A stretch of DNA of 14,476 nucleotides from Bacteroidota bacterium. GTDB taxonomy: Bacteria > Bacteroidota > Bacteroidia > Bacteroidales > VadinHA17. The notes beneath the pieces are model-generated. The model saw nothing but the letters and a program-made list of their open reading frames with translations, had not been told where the DNA came from and searched no databases. The stretch lies in NCBI GenBank assembly GCA_015222065.1, contig JADFUQ010000139.1, positions 1 through 14,476 of the forward strand. The letters are read 5' to 3'. This document shows positions 1 to 7,612 of this stretch, one piece after another. Positions within the stretch are counted from its first letter, which is position 1; every line of letters starts with the position of its first letter. The translations under genes and the position numbers were made by a program.

Positions 1-16
1 GACTGTATCGGGGTTC

Positions 17-70
17 ACCCTGTGAAACAGCAACTTCGTTGCTCCCAGCTATGCTGGGGTTTCACAGGGT
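17..70. other. Perfect three-way-junction palindrome (cloverleaf-like element)
   Basis: All 54 bases can be assigned to three helices with no unpaired base at the junction. The outer stem is ACCCTGTGAAAC (17-28) with GTTTCACAGGGT (59-70), 12 bp. Arm one is AGCAAC (29-34), loop TTC, GTTGCT (38-43). Arm two is CCCAGC (44-49), loop TAT, GCTGGG (53-58). T14-T15 could add two pairs with A72-A73 across a C-A mismatch. No T-run follows on the plus strand, so it is not a classical intrinsic terminator. It may be a REP/MITE-like dispersed element or a structured RNA at the end of a gene lying left of the window. The structure is seen directly; the role is unknown. Confidence 0.75.
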
Positions 71-121
71 AAAATTTGAGGCACGAAAACATTTCATCAG
101 GGAAGGAGCATATTTCTACAG

Positions 122-149
122 GGGAATAGTGGAATAATGGAATATTCCA
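122..149 (+). repeat. TGGAAT-type degenerate tandem repeat, short copy
   Basis: This stretch reads as GGGAATAGTGGAATAATGGAA and then ATTCCA, so it ends in the 12-base palindrome TGGAATATTCCA (138-149). It shares GGAATAGTGGAATAATGG exactly with the repeat at 8391-8453 and its words with 7427-7540. It lies just upstream of the proposed ridA -7 box. Confidence 0.65.
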
Positions 150-152
150 GGA

Positions 153-160
153 TAACTTTG
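153..160 (+). promoter_or_regulatory. Putative ridA promoter -7 box TAACTTTG
   Basis: TAACTTTG is an exact match to the Bacteroidota housekeeping -7 consensus TAnnTTTG and lies 50 bases before the ridA ATG. Transcription would begin near 167 and leave a leader of about 44 bases. No clear TTTG-type -33 element is visible at the usual distance; that position is occupied by the TGGAA repeat. The same octamer occurs before recF and before the TPR gene. Confidence 0.5.
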
Positions 161-210
161 CATTATTCTGAAGAACCAATATTATTATAACAATTCTTAA
201 ATTATCTTGT

Positions 211-588
211 ATGAAAAAAGTAATTAGTACAAAAAAAGCTCCAGGTACAATTGGCCCTTATAGCCAGGCAGTTGAAGTAAATGACACATTATATATCTCA
301 GGTCAGGTACCACTAAATCCTGACACTGGCAAACTTGTGGGTGATACTATAACTGAACAGACTGAACAGGTTTTAAAGAATATCCGTTTTATAGTAAATG
401 CTGCAGGATATTCAATGAAAGAGATAGTGAAAACAACCTGTATGCTTCAGGATATAAATGATTTTGCAGAAATGAACAAAGCTTATAAAGAGTTCTTCCC
501 TGATGATCCTCCTGCCAGAGCTGCATATGAGGTTGCCAAGTTGCCTCTAAGTGTTAAAATTGAGATTGAAGCCATTGCAGCCAAGTAG
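211..588 (+). CDS. ridA: RidA family 2-iminobutanoate/2-iminopropanoate deaminase
   Basis: This 125-residue protein has the normal length of the RidA/YjgF/TdcF family, which forms cytosolic trimers. Family members hydrolyse the reactive enamine/imine intermediates (such as 2-aminoacrylate) released by PLP-dependent dehydratases, protecting other PLP enzymes. Visible signatures are GTIGPYSQAV (residues 12-21), SGQVPLNP near 30, and the C-terminal block PPARAAYEVAKLPL, whose Arg103 matches the substrate-carboxylate-binding arginine (Arg105 in E. coli), followed by EIEAIA with Glu120. It starts at an ATG with a TAACTTTG box 50 bases upstream and no strong Shine-Dalgarno, normal for Bacteroidota. 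It ends only 27 bases from the end of the convergent giant PLP-enzyme-like gene. The family assignment is firm; its particular substrate is not known. Confidence 0.96.
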   Translation: MKKVISTKKAPGTIGPYSQAVEVNDTLYISGQVPLNPDTGKLVGDTITEQTEQVLKNIRFIVNAAGYSMKEIVKTTCMLQDINDFAEMNKAYKEFFPDDPPARAAYEVAKLPLSVKIEIEAIAAK

Positions 589-615
589 GAAAAACTGAAT
601 CAGATTGTTTCATTA

Positions 616-3600
616 CTATCTACCGGTCTTTTTTGATTCGATTTCCTTCAGCTTCTTCACGGCTGCAAACTTTGTAGCAGCAATTGTCTCCCTGTTAGCC
701 TTTTCTGTTATTTTACCACGGGTCAGATCTTCAACAGCAATATACCCGTTCATTAAGAGTAGCTGAATAACTATGTTGTTGATGATAGTGTCCTTATTGT
801 AGCCCCTGGCGATATAAACTTTGCTGCAGTCAATATAAAACTGGTCAGCAAATTCCTGGTTATTAGGCAACCACATTAATTGTTCGTAAGTTTCGCTAAA
901 CCCGTTTAATTCTATATTGATATTGGGTGTTATTAGCAACGGACTGAATTTATGGTTCTTTGGTAAAGGATAGAAACCTGTTAATCCTGACATATCTATT
1001 TTAGTTTTCATATCATCCACTCTAACCAGCCGGGCTTTTCGCATTTCTTCAAGCTGATAAAGATAAAAATTGTATCGCCATATTTCCATGTTATGTTTAT
1101 GATGCCTGAACAGGGGTTTATAGCACTCAACTATTAACTTCTTAACATGATTTTTCTTCTTATCAAGGTCGGAGTTCATAATTCTTACTTCGCGTATCAG
1201 TGTCTTTACATCTTCAGCTGCTTTTTGGGGTCCTGTAATCTCTTTTCCTTTCCTGCCAAGATCGGTTGAAAGAATACCTAACTGAATTTTCTTACCTTTT
1301 CCTGTACCATCAGGTCTTCCTTTTAGTATCTCAATTAAATGTTTTTTTGTCTCGCTTTCACCCGGTTCCGCGATAAAGGGATTTCCGGCAGGTGTACTGG
1401 CAAGGGTCTTAAATAATGTGCCAAAAAAATCACGGTCAATAGGGAATGAGATATTATTCTTTTCCTCATCACATTTTGCATCTGCAATAAACCGGTTCTT
1501 AATTATGTCAAACCTGACTTTACTAACTATAAATTTCTTGTTTTTTCTGATAAAGGATTTATTAATAAATATTTTGTTTACAGTATCTTCAAGGTCAATC
1601 TTATCCATCATCTTATATGAGGATGACAGGTAATGCACTCCTATAAATTCATCTTTTTCCCATGACAGAATATTATCAAGATGGTTGCCATACCGGTCAA
1701 TTACTTCAACGATATTCCTGTCGCCTGAATAACGAAGTAAAGTGCGCAAAATATTAGGATTATCAGAGCTGGTTGCTTTTTCTTTCCTCTCACCATGTGA
1801 ATCACGATAAAGAAAAAAGTTCTCAGGATTAGCATATCGTTTCACTCCTGCCTCTTCCCTGGCGAAATTGTAAGCAGTTAGCATGATATCAATTTTATAA
1901 GGCATATTTATATCACATAAACCACTGATAGTGCTTCTTGAGTTAAGGTCATTCACATTACTGTCTGCACTGCTTTCGAAAAGGGAATTGTAATATTTAA
2001 TGAAATCAGGATCAAAATCTGTAACACGTGAGAAATCACCCATTTCTGTACCTATCCCATACAGGTTGCCCTCTTCATCCGGAAACAGGTGAAACATATC
2101 CCCGGCAATCATTTTTATTGAACGGATGCCCGGAAGATCCTTCTTCATCCACTTAAGCATCATGGCAGCAAGCATTTCTGATTTGCCAACCCCGCTGTCA
2201 CCGCTTATCTGGATAACAAAAATACTACCATCATCTTCTTCTACTGCAAACAAAGAGCCATGAACGGGTATGCCACCTAGTTCCTTTACTTTCTCATTAA
2301 CCATGGTCAGCCTGGGTTTCTTAATGTTCCCAAAGTAGTCAACAGATTTTTTCAAAGGTGTAACGATGGTTTTTATGTTTCCGTTTGGACCCTTCAGATC
2401 GAAATAACCAATTTGAGGGAATGATATAACCTTTTCAGGAGCCCCGAGAAGGAGGATTACGTCCGGAATAAACTCCTGAACCTCAGTAAGCTTAATAAAT
2501 CCGGGTCCTATCAGTCGGTAATTATCTGTCAGATACTTCAGAAAAGATTTTTGAATTATGTGGAGTTCCTTTACCAAACCGGTATTTACTATTTTACACC
2601 GGTAATCTTCTTCGTCAAGGTTATGGGCAAACAGGGCGAGTCGTTTTGCAAAAAATGATGATAAAGGCCTGACCTGCATTTTTTTTATGAATTCATTATG
2701 GTCAGGATTTTCAGAACCTATATTATTGATTGACGGATCATCTGATCTGTCAATTTTATGATAGGGATATTCCCGTTTTTTAGCATCAGTTGCTATCCTT
2801 GTATGTGTTTGCACCGGCTGTTCCCAGGCAATTACTCCACAACGCGACATTAATTGTGCTATCCATAATAACGATCCTTTTTCCCATTTTTCAAGTGTGT
2901 TATTATGTACAGGGAAATTTTTGTGAAGCACAATTCCATGCTGCACCATTTCATTCACATTTGAATTCTGTTCCAGAAATTCTGTTTCAATTAGCCTGAT
3001 TAGTATGTGGTTATATTTTTTGTAATACTCATTGTTTTTAGTCATGTTTGCAAGGCTGATAAAGAACAGAACCATCTCCCTTACTTCATCATGTAGTTGT
3101 TCCGGTAAAATCTTTACATTTCTTTGTGCAGATATTTCATCCAGTAATGTTTTTATTTCTGCAGGAATAAGTTGTGATATCAGATCTTCCCTGATCAGCC
3201 TGATATCTTCCTGTTCCGTAATATCATAATGGCTTGTAAACCGGTTTATTCTCTCAATCAGCCTGGTTTCAAACCAGTTATTTTTCTGTAGCAGGTAAAT
3301 GAACAATATCCTGTTTGTTGTTGTGAGGTTCGAATGATATAACTTTTTACGGATTGTTTGCTGAATAACTCCGGGGTATTTTCTTATCATATCATCCCGC
3401 TTTTGATCTTCCAGTTTCTTATCTATCTTTTCGAAATACCGGTTGGTGAAAATATCCGGATTAAGGTCGTTTACAGATAACCCTGTAATCTCCATGAATT
3501 TTAATGCAACTGCATCCGCAAGCTGTTCAAATGTTGGTTCAACGGGATGCAGTTCAAAAGGGAGATTAAAATGCAGTAATAATTCCTCTATGTATTTTTT

Positions 3601-6600
3601 CAGTATTCTGTTATAACCTTCAAGTTTAGCCAGGTCACCTGAAATATCATTTTTGTTTGCCTTAATTGAGAGTATTTTTGTTTTTGCATCAGAGAACAAA
3701 ATCCTTTCCAGTTCAATCAGGATTTCCTTCATAATAGTTAGCTCCTCCGGGTTGTCAAGTATATACCTGTCCGGTTGGAATTCCAGCTTACTATTAATAT
3801 ACTTAAGTAAGGTTGTTTTTCCGTATTTGGCAATTACCGTATTGATGTCAAGTTTTTTAAGCTGTGGAATATTGCGGTAAACCTGAGGCAAAAGGTTCTC
3901 ATATACTTTTGTAAATGCTTTGGATGAGATGAATTCAGTCAGATTTCTGCATTTTCCGGCATTATCATAAAACTCCAACACAGCATTTTTTGAATCACCA
4001 ATTGAATTGATTGAGACCCCGCATTCTTTTGGAAAAGCATGATAAAGTGTTTTTATATCGCTGATTTTTAGCGAATTATTAATATTTTTATCAAGATCAC
4101 GGATAACATTGAAATCTTCAAGGATATTTTTGATCAGTTCACTATCACTGCGAATTTTGAATATGTCAATTAGAATAGCATCTGTCTGTTTATCTTTGTT
4201 TGAAGGATCATTCTTTGCTTTATGGAATGTATTCCAATATTTCAGGAATATACGGAGGGCATTTTCAAATTCCTTAATGAAATTATCGTAACTTTCCGCA
4301 GAACCTTCAATGTAATCACCAAGTGAGAACCGCAGGAAACCTGTTTGATAGGGTATAAGTGCAATTCCGCGTTGGTCGGCAAGTTTTTTTGTGAATTTTT
4401 CAAGATCCTGGTATGAGAAAAAATCTTTCAGATGAAGATTGAAAAGGTAAGAACCATCCGAATCAAGTACACTAATCTTGTTTTGTTCATTTTCTTTTAA
4501 AACTGCTAACGCTTTGTTCTTTGCCAGCTTCAGTCTTTTATTAGCTTCCCGTCTGAATATCTTATTTATCCTGAAATTATTTAGTTCACTTACCAGGTGA
4601 TCTTTATAATAGCTAAAGAAGGGAATTCCTTTGTATTTGAAATCATCAGGAAGTTCCAGAACATCAAGCTTATCAAGAGAAACAAGTTCTTCGAGAAGGA
4701 AAAGGTGAAGCGGACTTCCTTCAAATAATGACGGATTTCGTGTATGGGCATTGTTTCCGTTTTCACGGATATTAATGTTGTCACGTATCTCTGTCATGAT
4801 ATACTTTTTCAACTTCTCTTTTATTTTATACCTGGAAGCATCTTTTGGAAGACTTTCATCCATCCTGTCTTTTATTTTCTTTGCCAGTTGGGCAGTTTCC
4901 AGTATATTAACAAGGATGAATAATGAGTTTGTGTTTCCTTTTTCAACTCCGAATTGTTCCCTGGCATAATCAATTACATCTTTTCTGACCGGTGTTGCTA
5001 AAAGAGAACCGAGACGATCTCCGGTTGCCCCGAGGTTTTTTGTTGTTGACAAAGACGATACGACACTTATCCGGGCAAATGAACCGATATTATTCATTAT
5101 ATACCTTGAAATAGTACGCCATTTCGGCTCTTCAGGATCCTCAATTTTTACAGCATCGTTATATGCTTCGTCTAAAAATAAAGTAAGTTTACTGTTATTA
5201 AGAAACTTAAGGAATTTTATCAGGTGAATGTTATTAAAATCGGTGAATCCTGATGGGTTGGACGGATCGTTGATAATAAGGGTTGAATTTTCGCAGAATC
5301 GGTCCCACAAATTTCCTGTTTCGTCGAATAACTGAAAAGTGCTTTTTATTCGTTCAAGTTTCGTAAGTAGCCGCTCCCAGTCAACATGTCCCTCCTTATT
5401 AAGTTCAATCTCAATATCAAATGGATTCAGATCAAAACGATCGGGAGGAAAAAGATCTTTGTACTCCCAGGCTGCTTCCTGATTAAAGAAAATAAACGGG
5501 TTTGGAGTCCGGTTCTTGTAAAACAACAGATCTCTGATAATCATTTGTACATCATCTGAAATAGAGGTTTTTTCCAAATTCCCCAGATTACTTATGAACT
5601 CTTTAATGATATTCTTATCTGCTGATCCTTTTTTGTTGTATTTATCTTCAATACCAAGATCGATCAGCAGGTTTCTGAACCTTCCCTGGTTATCTGAACT
5701 GTTTTCAACTTTGGTGAGGTATTCTTTGTATTTTTCAAGAAAAAGATTTATTCCGAAATTATTATGAAAATGGTGGTAGATTGTTCTCTGGTAATTATCA
5801 GGGACGATATCCAGAATAGTTTTGCACCTGTGTATTATTGAATCCTGTACAGGTTTGAGGGAACGCTTGAGTAAATATTCTCCGTATGTTCTTATCTGGT
5901 TACGACCTCCACCTTCAACAACTGTTGCAATGTGCAGGCTTTTATTCTCGGAATAAAAATAAGCCAGGGTTCTCTCTTCAAATTCCCTTATCAATTCGCT
6001 GTTGATTTTCTTAATATTTTCAGGATCTCTTATGTTTTCTGCCAGGTTGATGTATGTTCCGAATTTTGAAAGTATATACTTATCCTTAATTATCTGGCGG
6101 GCAAATTCATCGAATTTATAAAGAATATTATCCTGATCAGGGTCATCAGGGTTAGCGAGCTGTTCTTTTTTCAGTTGCCTTAATTCCTTGTCATATTCAA
6201 CAATTTTTTCATCGATTTTTTGCCTGAAATATTTAAGATTCCGCGAGTTAACCTTATCATGGATCAGACGAAGATTCAACTGGCTGTTGGCTAAGGCTCC
6301 CAGTTTCTTTATATGAACCTTATTAAGTGTATTTATAATGCCATTATGCAGGCAGAAGATCAGTGATGTATTCGTTGACCGGGATTCAGGTGAATCATCA
6401 ATAAATATCATTCTGGTCAGTATAGGAAACCACCTGAAGGCGTTGAAAGGATTCTTTCTCATGTTCCTTATCCTGACAGCGAAAATACTTGTGCTATCTT
6501 CATATATCTGTTTGTAAAGCTTTTCTTCTGTTGAAAATTCGATTACCATTACACTGTTTTTGCTGAATACTTCTTTTGTAAGCAGATCAATGGCTGTTTC

Positions 6601-7281
6601 GGCAGTTCCTGAAACAATGGTTCTTATAAATCCGTTAAGTCCTTTGAAATTAACTGTTGATTCGGTGCGGGAAAGAAAATTCTCTTTTTCTGCACTTGTG
6701 GTATAATGGGTTGACTGGTTAATCATCTGGTCCATTACATCAAGCATATAATTCCATTGCGCTTCTTCGATATCCCCACTTACTCCAATCAGATCACGAA
6801 ATTTGCGGAGTTCCCTGACCTTGTCACCCAACAGTATCCTGTAAAGGGAGTCGATAGTTATTTTTGTAACCGGAGGTGTGCCCAATGAATAATCATGGGT
6901 TTTAAGAATATTTCTGAACTGGATTTTAGTTTTGTCGTCAACCTGCTCAGTATCAATAAGCTCATTGAGCATATTATGGAATACCTTTCTCCTTGCACTG
7001 TATTCGAATGCTTTTGAGTCTTCATGAGGCATCAACATCAGGGAAACATCTATGTAACCGGGAATAGCTTCCTTTAATTCAAGCAAATATTTCCTTATTT
7101 CAGCCTGCTGTTTAGCAGGATCATCGGGTTCTTCATAACATAACCTTACAAAATTAGAAAGGCTTTCAAAAACCCTGTCAGGTAAAAAGTTCTCTGCTCT
7201 TTCACCAAGTTGAGCATATAGGTCAACAAAATTCCTGGCTTCCTTATTAAGCGTAGCTTTTGGTTCTCCGGATAATTGCAT
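616..7281 (-). CDS. Giant protein with PLP aminotransferase-like and PEPCK/HPr-kinase-like P-loop domains
   Basis: A 2221-residue protein, counted from the first ATG. The frame is open to a TTG at 7308, but that lies at the predicted transcription start. There is no signal peptide or membrane segment, so it is probably cytosolic. Residues 1-500 are unrecognised and helical, with a charged coiled-coil-like stretch at about 345-375. Residues 505-1025 resemble fold-type-I aminotransferases: NPSNPSG (Asn675), LDEAY (Asp704, Tyr707), STTK with Lys748 followed by G-x-R-x-G (Arg756), and LRFS (Arg984), matching the PLP- and carboxylate-binding residues in order. Residues 1025-1600 are unrecognised. 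Near 1674 is VHG, then Walker A GDSGVGKS (1694-1701, Lys1700) and AGDM (Asp1728), in an order like HPr kinase or PEPCK. The last 400 residues are unassigned. The domain calls come from motifs; the overall function is unknown. The gene appears to be a single, intact unit. Confidence 0.9.
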   Translation of the reverse strand: MQLSGEPKATLNKEARNFVDLYAQLGERAENFLPDRVFESLSNFVRLCYEEPDDPAKQQAEIRKYLLELKEAIPGYIDVSLMLMPHEDSKAFEYSARRKVFHNMLNELIDTEQVDDKTKIQFRNILKTHDYSLGTPPVTKITIDSLYRILLGDKVRELRKFRDLIGVSGDIEEAQWNYMLDVMDQMINQSTHYTTSAEKENFLSRTESTVNFKGLNGFIRTIVSGTAETAIDLLTKEVFSKNSVMVIEFSTEEKLYKQIYEDSTSIFAVRIRNMRKNPFNAFRWFPILTRMIFIDDSPESRSTNTSLIFCLHNGIINTLNKVHIKKLGALANSQLNLRLIHDKVNSRNLKYFRQKIDEKIVEYDKELRQLKKEQLANPDDPDQDNILYKFDEFARQIIKDKYILSKFGTYINLAENIRDPENIKKINSELIREFEERTLAYFYSENKSLHIATVVEGGGRNQIRTYGEYLLKRSLKPVQDSIIHRCKTILDIVPDNYQRTIYHHFHNNFGINLFLEKYKEYLTKVENSSDNQGRFRNLLIDLGIEDKYNKKGSADKNIIKEFISNLGNLEKTSISDDVQMIIRDLLFYKNRTPNPFIFFNQEAAWEYKDLFPPDRFDLNPFDIEIELNKEGHVDWERLLTKLERIKSTFQLFDETGNLWDRFCENSTLIINDPSNPSGFTDFNNIHLIKFLKFLNNSKLTLFLDEAYNDAVKIEDPEEPKWRTISRYIMNNIGSFARISVVSSLSTTKNLGATGDRLGSLLATPVRKDVIDYAREQFGVEKGNTNSLFILVNILETAQLAKKIKDRMDESLPKDASRYKIKEKLKKYIMTEIRDNINIRENGNNAHTRNPSLFEGSPLHLFLLEELVSLDKLDVLELPDDFKYKGIPFFSYYKDHLVSELNNFRINKIFRREANKRLKLAKNKALAVLKENEQNKISVLDSDGSYLFNLHLKDFFSYQDLEKFTKKLADQRGIALIPYQTGFLRFSLGDYIEGSAESYDNFIKEFENALRIFLKYWNTFHKAKNDPSNKDKQTDAILIDIFKIRSDSELIKNILEDFNVIRDLDKNINNSLKISDIKTLYHAFPKECGVSINSIGDSKNAVLEFYDNAGKCRNLTEFISSKAFTKVYENLLPQVYRNIPQLKKLDINTVIAKYGKTTLLKYINSKLEFQPDRYILDNPEELTIMKEILIELERILFSDAKTKILSIKANKNDISGDLAKLEGYNRILKKYIEELLLHFNLPFELHPVEPTFEQLADAVALKFMEITGLSVNDLNPDIFTNRYFEKIDKKLEDQKRDDMIRKYPGVIQQTIRKKLYHSNLTTTNRILFIYLLQKNNWFETRLIERINRFTSHYDITEQEDIRLIREDLISQLIPAEIKTLLDEISAQRNVKILPEQLHDEVREMVLFFISLANMTKNNEYYKKYNHILIRLIETEFLEQNSNVNEMVQHGIVLHKNFPVHNNTLEKWEKGSLLWIAQLMSRCGVIAWEQPVQTHTRIATDAKKREYPYHKIDRSDDPSINNIGSENPDHNEFIKKMQVRPLSSFFAKRLALFAHNLDEEDYRCKIVNTGLVKELHIIQKSFLKYLTDNYRLIGPGFIKLTEVQEFIPDVILLLGAPEKVISFPQIGYFDLKGPNGNIKTIVTPLKKSVDYFGNIKKPRLTMVNEKVKELGGIPVHGSLFAVEEDDGSIFVIQISGDSGVGKSEMLAAMMLKWMKKDLPGIRSIKMIAGDMFHLFPDEEGNLYGIGTEMGDFSRVTDFDPDFIKYYNSLFESSADSNVNDLNSRSTISGLCDINMPYKIDIMLTAYNFAREEAGVKRYANPENFFLYRDSHGERKEKATSSDNPNILRTLLRYSGDRNIVEVIDRYGNHLDNILSWEKDEFIGVHYLSSSYKMMDKIDLEDTVNKIFINKSFIRKNKKFIVSKVRFDIIKNRFIADAKCDEEKNNISFPIDRDFFGTLFKTLASTPAGNPFIAEPGESETKKHLIEILKGRPDGTGKGKKIQLGILSTDLGRKGKEITGPQKAAEDVKTLIREVRIMNSDLDKKKNHVKKLIVECYKPLFRHHKHNMEIWRYNFYLYQLEEMRKARLVRVDDMKTKIDMSGLTGFYPLPKNHKFSPLLITPNINIELNGFSETYEQLMWLPNNQEFADQFYIDCSKVYIARGYNKDTIINNIVIQLLLMNGYIAVEDLTRGKITEKANRETIAATKFAAVKKLKEIESKKTGR

Positions 7282-7315
7282 AACTGAGTTGTTTTTTGAA
7301 AAAGGCAAAATTTGT

Positions 7316-7323
7316 CAAAATTA
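7316..7323 (-). promoter_or_regulatory. Putative promoter -7 box TAATTTTG for the giant gene
   Basis: Read on the minus strand this is TAATTTTG, matching TAnnTTTG. Transcription would begin near 7309, giving a leader of about 27 bases before the ATG at 7281. This argues against the in-frame TTG at 7308, which would then be essentially leaderless. No clear -33 element is seen; an inverted repeat (7332-7349) covers part of that spacing. Confidence 0.4.
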
Positions 7324-7331
7324 CAAATATT

Positions 7332-7349
7332 ATATGTTAAAAAACATAT
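7332..7349. promoter_or_regulatory. Inverted repeat ATATGTT-N4-AACATAT upstream of the giant gene
   Basis: Two perfect 7-base arms, ATATGTT (7332-7338) and AACATAT (7343-7349), flank AAAA. They begin 8 bases upstream of the proposed -7 box, between it and the expected -33 region, where a regulator would compete with RNA polymerase. The surrounding sequence is very AT-rich, so chance is a real alternative. Confidence 0.3.
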
Positions 7350-7426
7350 TAAACACCATATTTTTATCAACATTTTTCAAACATAATATGAGATTTACAT
7401 TAATATGCAAAAGAAAGGCGCAATCA

Positions 7427-7540
7427 GTGGAAGAATGGAATGGTGGAATAGTGGAAAGATTGGAATAATGGAATGATGGAATGGTGGAAGAATGGGAAGA
7501 GAGGAAGAGTGAAGAAGTCGAAGAGTCGAAAGGTCTAAGG
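7427..7540 (+). repeat. TGGAAT-type degenerate tandem repeat, long copy
   Basis: About 75 bases are built from GTGGAAGAATGGAATGGTGG-like units with 5- to 8-base spacing. They pass into GAAGAG/GTCGAAGAG words up to about 7540. The strand is almost pure purine plus T. It fills much of the 328-base space between the giant gene's start and the TPR gene's end; the rest of that space is AT-rich promoter sequence and a second repeat next to the TPR stop. No gene is seen in this gap. Copies in the same orientation lie at 122-149 and 8391-8453. Confidence 0.8.
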
Positions 7541-7577
7541 GTCCTTACTCAACTATAACAAGCTCCGTGTAAGCATT

Positions 7578-7612
7578 AACTTATAACTTTTAATATATAA
7601 CGTATAACTTTA
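7578..7612 (-). repeat. TATAACTT word repeat overlapping the TPR gene stop
   Basis: The plus strand reads TAACTTATAACTTTTAATATATAACGTATAACTTTAG, about three to four imperfect copies of TATAACTT(T). The last copy includes the TPR gene's stop codon (7610-7612). TATAACTTTAG recurs at the end of nfo, with the same polarity relative to the gene. Confidence 0.55.

Noticed and set aside
17..70. tRNA gene suggested by the cloverleaf shape
   Set aside because: It has two arms rather than three, no T-loop or anticodon-loop sequence, 3-base loops, and is too short.
3800..3845. GKTT stretch (AKYGKTTLLKYI) in the middle of the giant protein, looking like a second Walker A
   Set aside because: The glycine-rich GxxxxGK context is missing (AKYGKTT only), and no Walker B is apparent nearby.
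7282..7308. TTG start at 7308 for the giant gene, adding nine residues
   Set aside because: It falls at the predicted transcript start, whereas the ATG at 7281 leaves a plausible leader.
7427..7540. Possible CRISPR array in the TGGAAT repeats
   Set aside because: Units are 5-8 bases and degenerate, without constant repeats of 24-40 bases or unique spacers.
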